A stretch of DNA of 5,187 nucleotides from Polynucleobacter sp. GTDB taxonomy: Bacteria; Pseudomonadota; Gammaproteobacteria; Burkholderiales; Burkholderiaceae. This document shows positions 1-5,187 of the stretch, piece after piece. The notes below the pieces were generated by a model that was not told the origin of the DNA, ran no database searches, and saw only the letters and a program-made list of their open reading frames with translations. Location of the stretch: NCBI GenBank assembly GCA_020059445.1, contig JAGVCB010000214.1, positions 1 through 5,187 on the forward strand, written 5' to 3'. Each line of letters opens with the position of its first letter. Position 1 is the stretch's first letter. A program made the translations under genes and the position numbers.

Positions 1-24
1 AGTTCACTGGGAGCGAATTCATGA
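1..24 (+). CDS. 3' end of an upstream gene, probably rsmH (16S rRNA m4C1402 methyltransferase)
   Basis: The frame starting at base 1 reads seven codons (SSLGANS) and stops at TGA 22-24. That stop overlaps the ftsL start as ATGA, the same arrangement seen at later junctions in this window. In proteobacterial dcw clusters the gene directly before ftsL is normally rsmH (mraW), so the identity comes from gene order. Seven residues are too few to recognise the protein. The frame could also be open by chance, so the call is tentative. Confidence 0.45.
   Translation, partial: SSLGANS
9..13 (+). promoter_or_regulatory. Ribosome binding site of ftsL
   Basis: GGGAG lies 7 bases before the ATG at 21, a good Shine-Dalgarno match and spacing. 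It lies inside the last codons of the upstream frame and supports the ATG at 21 as the ftsL start, although the ftsL frame stays open to the left edge of the window. Confidence 0.6.
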
Positions 25-284
25 ATCGCTCAACCATCATTCTTTTGATTATTTTGATGTTGTGTTCACTATCTTTGGTAGCAGCTCAACAAAAAACCAG
101 GTCTCTGTATGTGGCTCTTGAGAGAGCACAAACTGAAGAGCGACGTTTGAATCAAGAATGGCTTCGCTTGGAATATGAGCAAAGAGATCTATCTAAGTCT
201 TCGCGTATCACTGATATCGCCCGTAAGCAATTAAAAATGCAAGCGATCAATCCTGGTCGAACACAATATGTGGTGGTCGATTAA
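21..284 (+). CDS. ftsL: Cell division protein FtsL
   Basis: A small bitopic inner-membrane division protein of 87 residues, usual for the family. A short cytoplasmic tail (MNRS) is followed by one hydrophobic segment at about residues 5-22. A charged, heptad-like stretch at about 27-60, rich in Leu, Glu, Arg and Gln, should form the periplasmic coiled coil. The C-terminal part (ITDIARKQLKMQAINPGRTQYV) resembles the conserved end of proteobacterial FtsL, where 'IE.IAR..L.M..P' is typical. FtsL pairs with FtsB and FtsQ and helps activate FtsW-FtsI at the septum. The start at 21 has a good ribosome binding site, and the stop TAA 282-284 shares one base with the ftsI start. FtsL diverges fast in sequence, so its position directly before ftsI is a large part of the evidence. 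Confidence 0.93.
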   Translation: MNRSTIILLIILMLCSLSLVAAQQKTRSLYVALERAQTEERRLNQEWLRLEYEQRDLSKSSRITDIARKQLKMQAINPGRTQYVVVD

Positions 285-2044
285 TGGCGCAAATATCTTT
301 CTCTTCCACTCCTAACTTGGTCTTGCGACTGCCGATGTGGCGCTCAAGACTGATTCTGTTTTTGATCTTCATCGGCTTTACCGCATTGGTGGCTCGCGCA
401 GTATGGGTGCAGGGCTTTGGTAATTCCTTTTATGAAGAAAAAGGTAATAAGGCCACTTTGCGGTCTATTGAAATGCCTGCAAGCCGCGGGAAAATTTTGG
501 ATCGTCATGGTGAAGTGTTAGCAACAAGCTTGTTAGCAAAGGCCATCATTGCGTTTCCAGATGCAATTCCTGAAAAATTACCAAAAGAAAAAGTGTCACA
601 ACTGGCCAAGCTATTGGAAGTCAGTGAAGCAGAGTTACGTAAAAAATTTACTTCTAAAAGAAATCAAGTTTTCTTAAAGCGCCAAGTTGATTTAGAGATA
701 GCAAAGCAAATCAAAGAATTGGGCATACCTGGCATTGCGCAAAATAATGAGTACAAGCGTTTGTATCCAGAGGGTGAGGCCATGGCTCACATCGTTGGTT
801 TCACTAACGTTGAGGATCGTGGCCAAGAAGGCATGGAACTGGCAAAAGAAAAAGAATTGGCTGGTCAACCAGGTCGTCGTCGTGTGATTCAAGATCGACT
901 CGGGCGTTACGTTGAAGGTTTGGGAATTATCAGTCCACCTAAAGATGGTGCTGATTTGCAGTTATCGATTGACAGTAAAGTTCAGTTTTTAGCTTTTAAT
1001 GAATTGAAAGCCATTGCAGAAAAGCATCGTGCAAAAGCAGCCGGTGCTGTTGTGTTGGATGTGCAGACGGGTGAGATTTTGGCCTTAGCCAATTGGCCAA
1101 CATATAACCCTAATTCAAGAAAAAATTTAATCGGTGAACAATTAAGAAATCGAGTGCTAACAGATACATTTGAGCCTGGTTCAACTATGAAACCGTTTGC
1201 GATTTCGCTTGCGCTGGAAAAAGGTTTGGTGCAACCAAACACTTCCATGGCAACTGGTAAATCGATGGTGGTTGGTAAAAAAGCCATCACAGATACCCAT
1301 CCTCAGCCTGTAATGACGGTCTCTGAGATTGTGCAAAAGTCGAGCAACATTGGCACTGTCAAAATGGCGATGCAACTGCAACCTCAAGAAATGTGGGAAA
1401 TGTTCCAAGCAATTGGTTTAGGCCAAGCTCCCAATCTAGGTTTCCCTGGAGCAGTTGCTGGAAGACTCAGACCATATAAAAATTGGATACCTATTGAGCA
1501 GGCCACCATGTCTTACGGTTATGGCTTATCAGCTTCTTTATTCCAAATGGCTCGCGCATACAGTATTTTTGCGCGCGATGGTGAGCTTGTACCGGCCACT
1601 ATTTATAAGACGAGCAATATTCCAAAGGGCACACAAGTTATCTCTGCTAAGACGGCAATCCAGATGAGAGAAATGTTAGAGCTTGTGACGCAAACAGGAG
1701 GTACCGCAATCAACGCTCAAACCATGGGTTACCGTGTTGGCGGTAAAACTGGTACAGCTCATAAGGTTGAGGGTAAAGGTTACGCAAAAAATAAATACCG
1801 CGGCTTTTTTGTGGGTATGGCACCAATGAGCGCCCCAAGAATTGTGGTGGCAGTGATGGTCGATGAGCCGAGTGCTGGCGGCTATTACGGTGGTGTTGTG
1901 GCAGCTCCTGCATTTGCAAATATTGTTGCGGGCACCTTGCGCACCATGAATGTTTTACCTGATGCAGCAGTGAAGCAAATGGTCGATAAAGAATTACAGC
2001 TTGGGCCAAATGGTTCAACGCAAAAGGTGTCGTTGAGCAGATGA
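284..2044 (+). CDS. ftsI: Septal peptidoglycan transpeptidase FtsI (penicillin-binding protein 3)
   Basis: A 586-residue class B penicillin-binding protein, almost the length of E. coli FtsI (588). It cross-links peptide stems of septal peptidoglycan in the periplasm, working with the polymerase FtsW. Residues 1-22 are cytoplasmic and a signal-anchor helix spans about 23-42, ending VARAVWVQ. The non-catalytic pedestal domain follows, with the class B motif RGKILDRHG at 68-76 and a GQEGME motif near 180-185. The transpeptidase domain carries the three active-site motifs: S300-TM-K303 (nucleophile Ser300), S353-S-N355 and K488-T-G490-T. Spacing matches E. coli (Ser307, Ser359, Lys494). All catalytic residues are present, so it should be active and a beta-lactam target. 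The ATG at 284 overlaps the ftsL stop (TAATG) and has only a weak GGTGG at 272-276, suggesting coupled translation. The next in-frame ATG (codon 18) would remove most of the cytoplasmic tail and is less likely. Confidence 0.98.
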   Translation: MAQISFSSTPNLVLRLPMWRSRLILFLIFIGFTALVARAVWVQGFGNSFYEEKGNKATLRSIEMPASRGKILDRHGEVLATSLLAKAIIAFPDAIPEKLPKEKVSQLAKLLEVSEAELRKKFTSKRNQVFLKRQVDLEIAKQIKELGIPGIAQNNEYKRLYPEGEAMAHIVGFTNVEDRGQEGMELAKEKELAGQPGRRRVIQDRLGRYVEGLGIISPPKDGADLQLSIDSKVQFLAFNELKAIAEKHRAKAAGAVVLDVQTGEILALANWPTYNPNSRKNLIGEQLRNRVLTDTFEPGSTMKPFAISLALEKGLVQPNTSMATGKSMVVGKKAITDTHPQPVMTVSEIVQKSSNIGTVKMAMQLQPQEMWEMFQAIGLGQAPNLGFPGAVAGRLRPYKNWIPIEQATMSYGYGLSASLFQMARAYSIFARDGELVPATIYKTSNIPKGTQVISAKTAIQMREMLELVTQTGGTAINAQTMGYRVGGKTGTAHKVEGKGYAKNKYRGFFVGMAPMSAPRIVVAVMVDEPSAGGYYGGVVAAPAFANIVAGTLRTMNVLPDAAVKQMVDKELQLGPNGSTQKVSLSR

Positions 2045-3600
2045 ACGCTATGTTGCCAATCAACTCCTTCTCTCTTGAATCATTGCTCAGTGCGCATGTG
2101 AAACCTGGTGCTCAAATGACATCAGACACAAGAGCGTTGAAAGCTGGAGATGTGATGTTGGCTTATCCAGTGGGTAATAGCAGACAATTAACAGATAACC
2201 GTTCTTATATTGCTCAAGCATTGAGTTTGGGTGCCGCGTTGGTTCTATATGAACCTAATGGCCTTTCAGAAGAATTAAAAACAGTATGTAAAGACAGTCG
2301 TTGTGTTGCAGTTCCTCAGTTAGCTGAACAAGCAGGCGACATTGCAGCGAATTGGTACGGTCATCCTAGTCGATTGATGAGAGTTGTTGGTGTTACTGGC
2401 ACCAATGGCAAAACAACGGTTAGTCAGTGGTTGTCGCAAGCATTGCACAGTGCCGATCAACCATCAGGTGTGATTGGTACCTTGGGCGCAGGGATTGTGA
2501 ACGATTTAACCATGACTGGTTTTACAACTCCCGATGCGGCACGTTTACAGGGTTTACTCAAAGAAATCCAAAGTTGCGGTGCGCACAGTGTTGCTGTAGA
2601 AGTGTCATCACATGCTTTGGATCAAGGTCGAGTGAATGGCATCAACTTTGACACTGTTGTGATCACCAATTTGAGTCAAGATCATTTGGATTACCACGGT
2701 GACATGAAAGAATATGCCGCTGCCAAAAAGAAAATATTAGATCTACCTGGAGTTAAGCATGTGGTTGTGAATGCTGATGATTGGTTTGGTCAAGAGTGCT
2801 TGCAGTATTTGGCGAAAAAAATGAGTGATACGGATATCACTGTGTGGGCCTATGCCCTCAAATCAGAAAATTTATTGTCTTTACCGTGCTTTGCAAAACA
2901 ATCTTTCAGAAAAGTGCTTGCCACTGATCTTCAGATGAATGATCAGGGTATGAAGTTCGAGATCATCACTGATGGTGAAGATCTTGGTTTGCTTCAATCG
3001 CACATGGTTGGCGCTTTTAATATCAGCAATGCTTTGGCCGTCTTCGCTTGTTTATTGGCTGGTGGAAAAACAATTAAGAGTGCTAAAAATTCTATTGAGC
3101 AGTTGCAGGCTGTTAAAGGACGTATGGAATTAGTTGCTCGAGTAACTGCGCAGCAACCTATGGCAGTCATTGATTTTGCTCACACGCCCGATGCGTTGGA
3201 GCAAGTACTCAAAACATTACAAGAAATTGCAAAACAAAGAGCCGGTCAACTGTGGTGTGTGTTTGGTTGTGGCGGTGATCGTGATGCCCTCAAGCGGCCA
3301 ATCATGGGTCGAATTGCAGAAAGTATCGCTGATCATGTGATGGTGACGAGCGACAACCCTCGCAGTGAAGTGCCAGAAAAAATTATGGCTGATATTTTGA
3401 GTGGTTTCGAGGTGCCAGAGAAGGCGCACGTCAATGCTGATCGTGCCACCGCCATTTTGCAAACCATCAGACAAGCCAAACCAGAAGATGTGATTTTGAT
3501 TGCTGGCAAAGGTCACGAAGAAATCCAAGAGATTGCAGGTAAAAAACACCCATTCTCTGATCGTGTGCATGTGCAATTGGCCATGGGGGGTGTTGCTTGA
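2041..3600 (+). CDS. murE: UDP-MurNAc-L-Ala-D-Glu:meso-diaminopimelate ligase MurE
   Basis: A cytoplasmic ATP-dependent Mur ligase of 519 residues that adds meso-diaminopimelate to UDP-MurNAc-L-Ala-D-Glu. The N-terminal nucleotide-sugar domain has SDTR at 28-31. The central ATPase domain has the P-loop GTNGKTT at 120-126, TTPDA at 162-166, EVSSHAL at 187-193, NLSQDHLDYHG at 210-220 and YAAAK, whose K229 matches the lysine carbamylated in characterised MurE. The C-terminal domain has KGRME at 359-363, DFAHTPD at 378-384, GCGGDRD at 409-415, DNPRSE at 438-443 and GKGHE at 489-493. DNPR with Arg441 is the signature of m-DAP rather than L-Lys specificity. The start ATG overlaps the ftsI stop as ATGA; an AAGGTG at 2024-2029 is rather far upstream, so reinitiation is plausible. 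ATG 2050 is an alternative start three codons in. The last codons contain a G-run discussed separately. Confidence 0.98.
   Translation: MNAMLPINSFSLESLLSAHVKPGAQMTSDTRALKAGDVMLAYPVGNSRQLTDNRSYIAQALSLGAALVLYEPNGLSEELKTVCKDSRCVAVPQLAEQAGDIAANWYGHPSRLMRVVGVTGTNGKTTVSQWLSQALHSADQPSGVIGTLGAGIVNDLTMTGFTTPDAARLQGLLKEIQSCGAHSVAVEVSSHALDQGRVNGINFDTVVITNLSQDHLDYHGDMKEYAAAKKKILDLPGVKHVVVNADDWFGQECLQYLAKKMSDTDITVWAYALKSENLLSLPCFAKQSFRKVLATDLQMNDQGMKFEIITDGEDLGLLQSHMVGAFNISNALAVFACLLAGGKTIKSAKNSIEQLQAVKGRMELVARVTAQQPMAVIDFAHTPDALEQVLKTLQEIAKQRAGQLWCVFGCGGDRDALKRPIMGRIAESIADHVMVTSDNPRSEVPEKIMADILSGFEVPEKAHVNADRATAILQTIRQAKPEDVILIAGKGHEEIQEIAGKKHPFSDRVHVQLAMGGVA
3585..3590 (+). promoter_or_regulatory. G-run acting as probable ribosome binding site of murF
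   Basis: Six consecutive G residues lie 9 bases before the ATG at 3600. They can pair with the CCUCC core of 16S rRNA, though imperfectly. No comparable purine-rich stretch precedes the in-frame ATGs at 3612, 3621 or 3633, so this run favours 3600 as the murF start. It is also part of a possible slippery site. Confidence 0.5.
3585..3591 (+). other. Candidate -1 slippery heptamer G_GGG_GGT at the murE/murF junction
   Basis: In the murE frame the codons are ATG (3583), GGG (3586) and GGT (3589), so bases 3585-3591 fit the X_XXY_YYZ pattern with X and Y both G. After a -1 slip, reading continues GGG GGG TGT TGC TTG and enters murF in frame at ATG 3600 with no stop, bypassing the murE TGA at 3598. 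The match and the open frame are visible; whether slippage occurs is unknown. A G-run serving only as a Shine-Dalgarno element explains it equally well. Confidence 0.25.
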
Positions 3601-5027
3601 TGAGTCTGTATATGCAACATATGCCTTTATCGATGATTTCAGAGTTTTTGCCAAATGCTCAATGGATGAACCTGCCATCATCTGATCAAGTCATCAAACG
3701 ATTCATCAGTGATAGCCGACAAGTCATGGCTGGCGATCTATTCATCGCTTTACGCGGTGAAAAATTTGATGCACATGATTTCTTAAGTGATGTGCAAGCC
3801 AAAGGAGCGATGGCTTGCTTGGTGAGTTCTGTAGATAAATTACCTCAAGGCTTTCCAGCGTTAGTGGTCAAAGACACTCATGAAGCCTTGCAAATATTGT
3901 CCAGTGGGTGGAAGCAGTACTGCAGTCAGCACAAATTAAAGCAAGTGGCGATTGTGACGGGCAGTAATGGCAAGACCACTGTGAAGGGCATGATCCAAAG
4001 TATTTTTGAGGCTGCTGTTGGTGTTGATAAAGCTCTAGCAACACAAGGTAACTTCAATAACGACATTGGTTTGCCTTTAACACTCTTGCGCCTTGATTTA
4101 AAACATGAGCTAGCAGTCATTGAGTTGGGTATGAATCATCCTGGCGAAACAGCATTATTAGCAAATATCGCTAAACCAAATATTGCATTGATTAACAATG
4201 CTCAGCGTGAACATCAAGAGTTCATGGAAACGGTGGATGCCGTTGCGCAAGAGCACGCTTTGGCGATTGAGGCTTTGCCTCAAAGTGGTGTAGCTATTTA
4301 TCCAGCAGATTCTGAGTACAGTGCATTTTGGAAAAAAGTCGCCAATCAACGAACTGTTATTGATTTTGCATTTAATCAAAAAGCCACGGTTTGGGGTGAG
4401 TGGCTTGATCAAGCAAATGGCCAGATCTTGATTCACACACCACAAGGTAATTTCAAGGTAATGCTCAATATTTTGGGAGATCACAATGCTTGCAACGCTG
4501 TTGCGGCATCAGCGGTGGCAATTGCTGCTGGCATATCTCCAGCCATCATTCAGTTAGGCTTGGAATCATTCCAACCTGTGAGTGGAAGAATGCAAAAGCA
4601 TTGTTTGACCGATGACATCACCGTGATTGATGACAGCTATAACGCCAACCCTGATTCTGTTCGCGCTGCGATTGATGTTTTGTCGAATATTAAAACAGCC
4701 GCCTGGCTTGTTTTAGGTGATATGGGCGAAGTGGGTAATCAAGGTACAGAGTTCCATCGCGAAGTTGGTCATTACGCTGGCGAAAAAGGCATTCAAAAAT
4801 TATTTGCTTTGGGCGACTTAAGCAAAGAGGCCGTTCTTGCTTATCAAGCGACTGCCACTCATGGAAATATGGCTCAGCACTTTGCTGATGTGTCTGAACT
4901 CTGTTCAGAATTGAATAAATCGTTACAAGCTAGAAAAAATCATGAAGAAGTGACACTTCTGGTGAAGGGATCGCGCTTTATGCGCATGGAGAGAGTGGTT
5001 AAAGCTCTCGCAGAGGAGATGCACTGA
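3600..5027 (+). CDS. murF: UDP-MurNAc-tripeptide:D-alanyl-D-alanine ligase MurF
   Basis: A cytoplasmic Mur ligase of 475 residues that joins D-Ala-D-Ala to UDP-MurNAc-L-Ala-D-Glu-m-DAP using ATP, the last soluble step before MraY. The N-terminal domain has DSR at 38-40 and [17 protein letters not shown] at 45-61. The ATPase domain has the P-loop TGSNGKTT at 120-127, NFNNDIGLP at 151-159, ELGMNHPGE at 175-183 and [11 protein letters not shown] at 199-209. The C-terminal domain has LGDHNACNA at 292-300, [10 protein letters not shown] at 344-353, LGDMGEVG at 372-379 and KGSRFMRME at 456-464. The REHQEFM form is typical of betaproteobacterial MurF, and by hand alignment the usual carbamylated lysine position is His219. 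ATG 3600 is chosen because it overlaps the murE stop (TGATG) and lies 9 bases after a G-run. TTG at 3597, directly before it, would add one residue. In-frame ATGs at 3612, 3621 and 3633 are possible, since homology to MurF only becomes clear from about ISEFLPNAQ. Confidence 0.97.
   Translation: MSLYMQHMPLSMISEFLPNAQWMNLPSSDQVIKRFISDSRQVMAGDLFIALRGEKFDAHDFLSDVQAKGAMACLVSSVDKLPQGFPALVVKDTHEALQILSSGWKQYCSQHKLKQVAIVTGSNGKTTVKGMIQSIFEAAVGVDKALATQGNFNNDIGLPLTLLRLDLKHELAVIELGMNHPGETALLANIAKPNIALINNAQREHQEFMETVDAVAQEHALAIEALPQSGVAIYPADSEYSAFWKKVANQRTVIDFAFNQKATVWGEWLDQANGQILIHTPQGNFKVMLNILGDHNACNAVAASAVAIAAGISPAIIQLGLESFQPVSGRMQKHCLTDDITVIDDSYNANPDSVRAAIDVLSNIKTAAWLVLGDMGEVGNQGTEFHREVGHYAGEKGIQKLFALGDLSKEAVLAYQATATHGNMAQHFADVSELCSELNKSLQARKNHEEVTLLVKGSRFMRMERVVKALAEEMH
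3608..3624 (+). repeat. Short inverted repeat near the murF start
   Basis: GTATATG (3608-3614) and CATATGC (3618-3624) can pair around a CAA loop as a 7-bp stem with one G-U pair. The stem is AT-rich and weak, and it covers the in-frame ATG at 3612 and part of the one at 3621. It could slightly mask those alternative starts or be a chance palindrome. There is no following T-run, so it is not a terminator. Confidence 0.2.
5012..5018 (+). promoter_or_regulatory. Ribosome binding site of mraY
   Basis: AGAGGAG, with a strong AGGAG core at 5014-5018, lies 8 bases before the ATG at 5027 and within the last codons of murF. It is the best Shine-Dalgarno match in the window and fixes the mraY start. 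Confidence 0.8.
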
Positions 5028-5187
5028 TGTTGTTATGGCTTGCGCAATTACTACAAGATGACTTTGGTTTTTTACGGGTCATTAACTACATCACTCTCAG
5101 AGCTGTGATGGCCACTTTGACGGCTGGATTGATTGGATTGTTTTTTGGTCCTTGGGTTATTCGTCGCTTAACCTCCATGAAGGTTGG
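5027..5187 (+). CDS. mraY: Phospho-MurNAc-pentapeptide transferase MraY, 5' part
   Basis: Only the first 53 codons plus two bases are present; the gene runs off the right edge of the window. The protein starts [18 protein letters not shown], followed by [19 protein letters not shown], then [16 protein letters not shown]. This is the characteristic MraY N-terminus, with a short periplasmic start, a first transmembrane helix at about residues 24-43 and the conserved GP.vIR.L...K.G that begins the first cytoplasmic loop. MraY is an integral membrane enzyme that transfers phospho-MurNAc-pentapeptide from UDP to undecaprenyl phosphate, giving lipid I. The catalytic aspartates lie downstream of the window and cannot be checked. 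The ATG shares one base with the murF stop (TGATG), and position after murF matches the standard dcw order. Confidence 0.96.
   Translation, partial: MLLWLAQLLQDDFGFLRVINYITLRAVMATLTAGLIGLFFGPWVIRRLTSMKV

Noticed and set aside
982..1408. Two overlapping reverse-strand open frames opposite the FtsI active-site region
   Set aside because: They conflict with each other and with the conserved SxxK and SxN coding sequence, so they are antisense shadows.
1710..2063. Reverse-strand open frame (117 codons) over the ftsI 3' end
   Set aside because: It is opposite the conserved FtsI KTGT region and the ftsI/murE overlap, with no recognisable protein features.
3608..3624. Hairpin as a transcription terminator or as a strong frameshift stimulator
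   Set aside because: The stem is only 7 bp and AT-rich, has no following T-run, and begins 16 bases after the slippery heptamer rather than the usual 5-9.
3217..3681. Long reverse-strand open frame (154 codons) spanning the murE end and murF start
   Set aside because: It lies opposite two strongly conserved genes, has no recognisable motif or domain, and its composition (many His, Thr, Ser) is what an antisense shadow of coding DNA gives.
5027..5187. Short mraY as a truncated pseudogene
   Set aside because: The frame is open to the last base of the window, so the truncation is due only to the window edge.
1..5187. A hidden novel system, mobile element, CRISPR array or RNA gene
   Set aside because: Nearly every base is accounted for by conserved dcw genes with no gaps. 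I saw no direct repeats, tRNA-like folds or insertion-sequence ends by eye.

Overview
The window is a stretch of a bacterial division and cell wall (dcw) cluster, all on the + strand. It holds the last codons of an upstream gene (probably rsmH), then ftsL, ftsI, murE, murF and the first 53 codons of mraY. This is the canonical proteobacterial order. Each complete gene is full length and keeps its main catalytic or binding motifs, except for one substituted lysine position in MurF. I saw no RNA genes, mobile elements, CRISPR arrays, pseudogenes or reverse-strand genes.

Organism (inference): a Gram-negative betaproteobacterium, probably of the Burkholderiales. The m-DAP-type MurE, the MurF central-domain motif [11 protein letters not shown] and the MraY N-terminus ([11 protein letters not shown]...RAV) fit that group. 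Base composition looks moderate (mid-40s percent GC by eye), lower than most Burkholderiales, which would suit a Polynucleobacter-like lineage. I cannot confirm the genus.

Layout: there is no intergenic DNA at all. Stop and start codons overlap at every junction: ATGA at 21-24, TAATG at 282-286, ATGA at 2041-2044, TGATG at 3598-3602 and TGATG at 5025-5029. The genes are therefore almost certainly co-transcribed and probably translationally coupled, with the promoter upstream of the window. No gene-free stretch exceeds a few bases.

Function: MurE and MurF add meso-diaminopimelate and D-Ala-D-Ala to the cytoplasmic UDP-MurNAc peptide. MraY moves the resulting phospho-MurNAc-pentapeptide to undecaprenyl phosphate to make lipid I. 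FtsI cross-links septal peptidoglycan in the periplasm, and FtsL belongs to the FtsQLB complex that activates septal synthesis.

The most interesting detail is at the murE/murF junction. A G-run forms a G_GGG_GGT heptamer in the murE reading frame seven bases before the murE stop. A -1 slip there, or one extra G, would join murE to murF in one open frame. The same run may simply be the murF ribosome binding site. The rest of the window looks like ordinary core genome.
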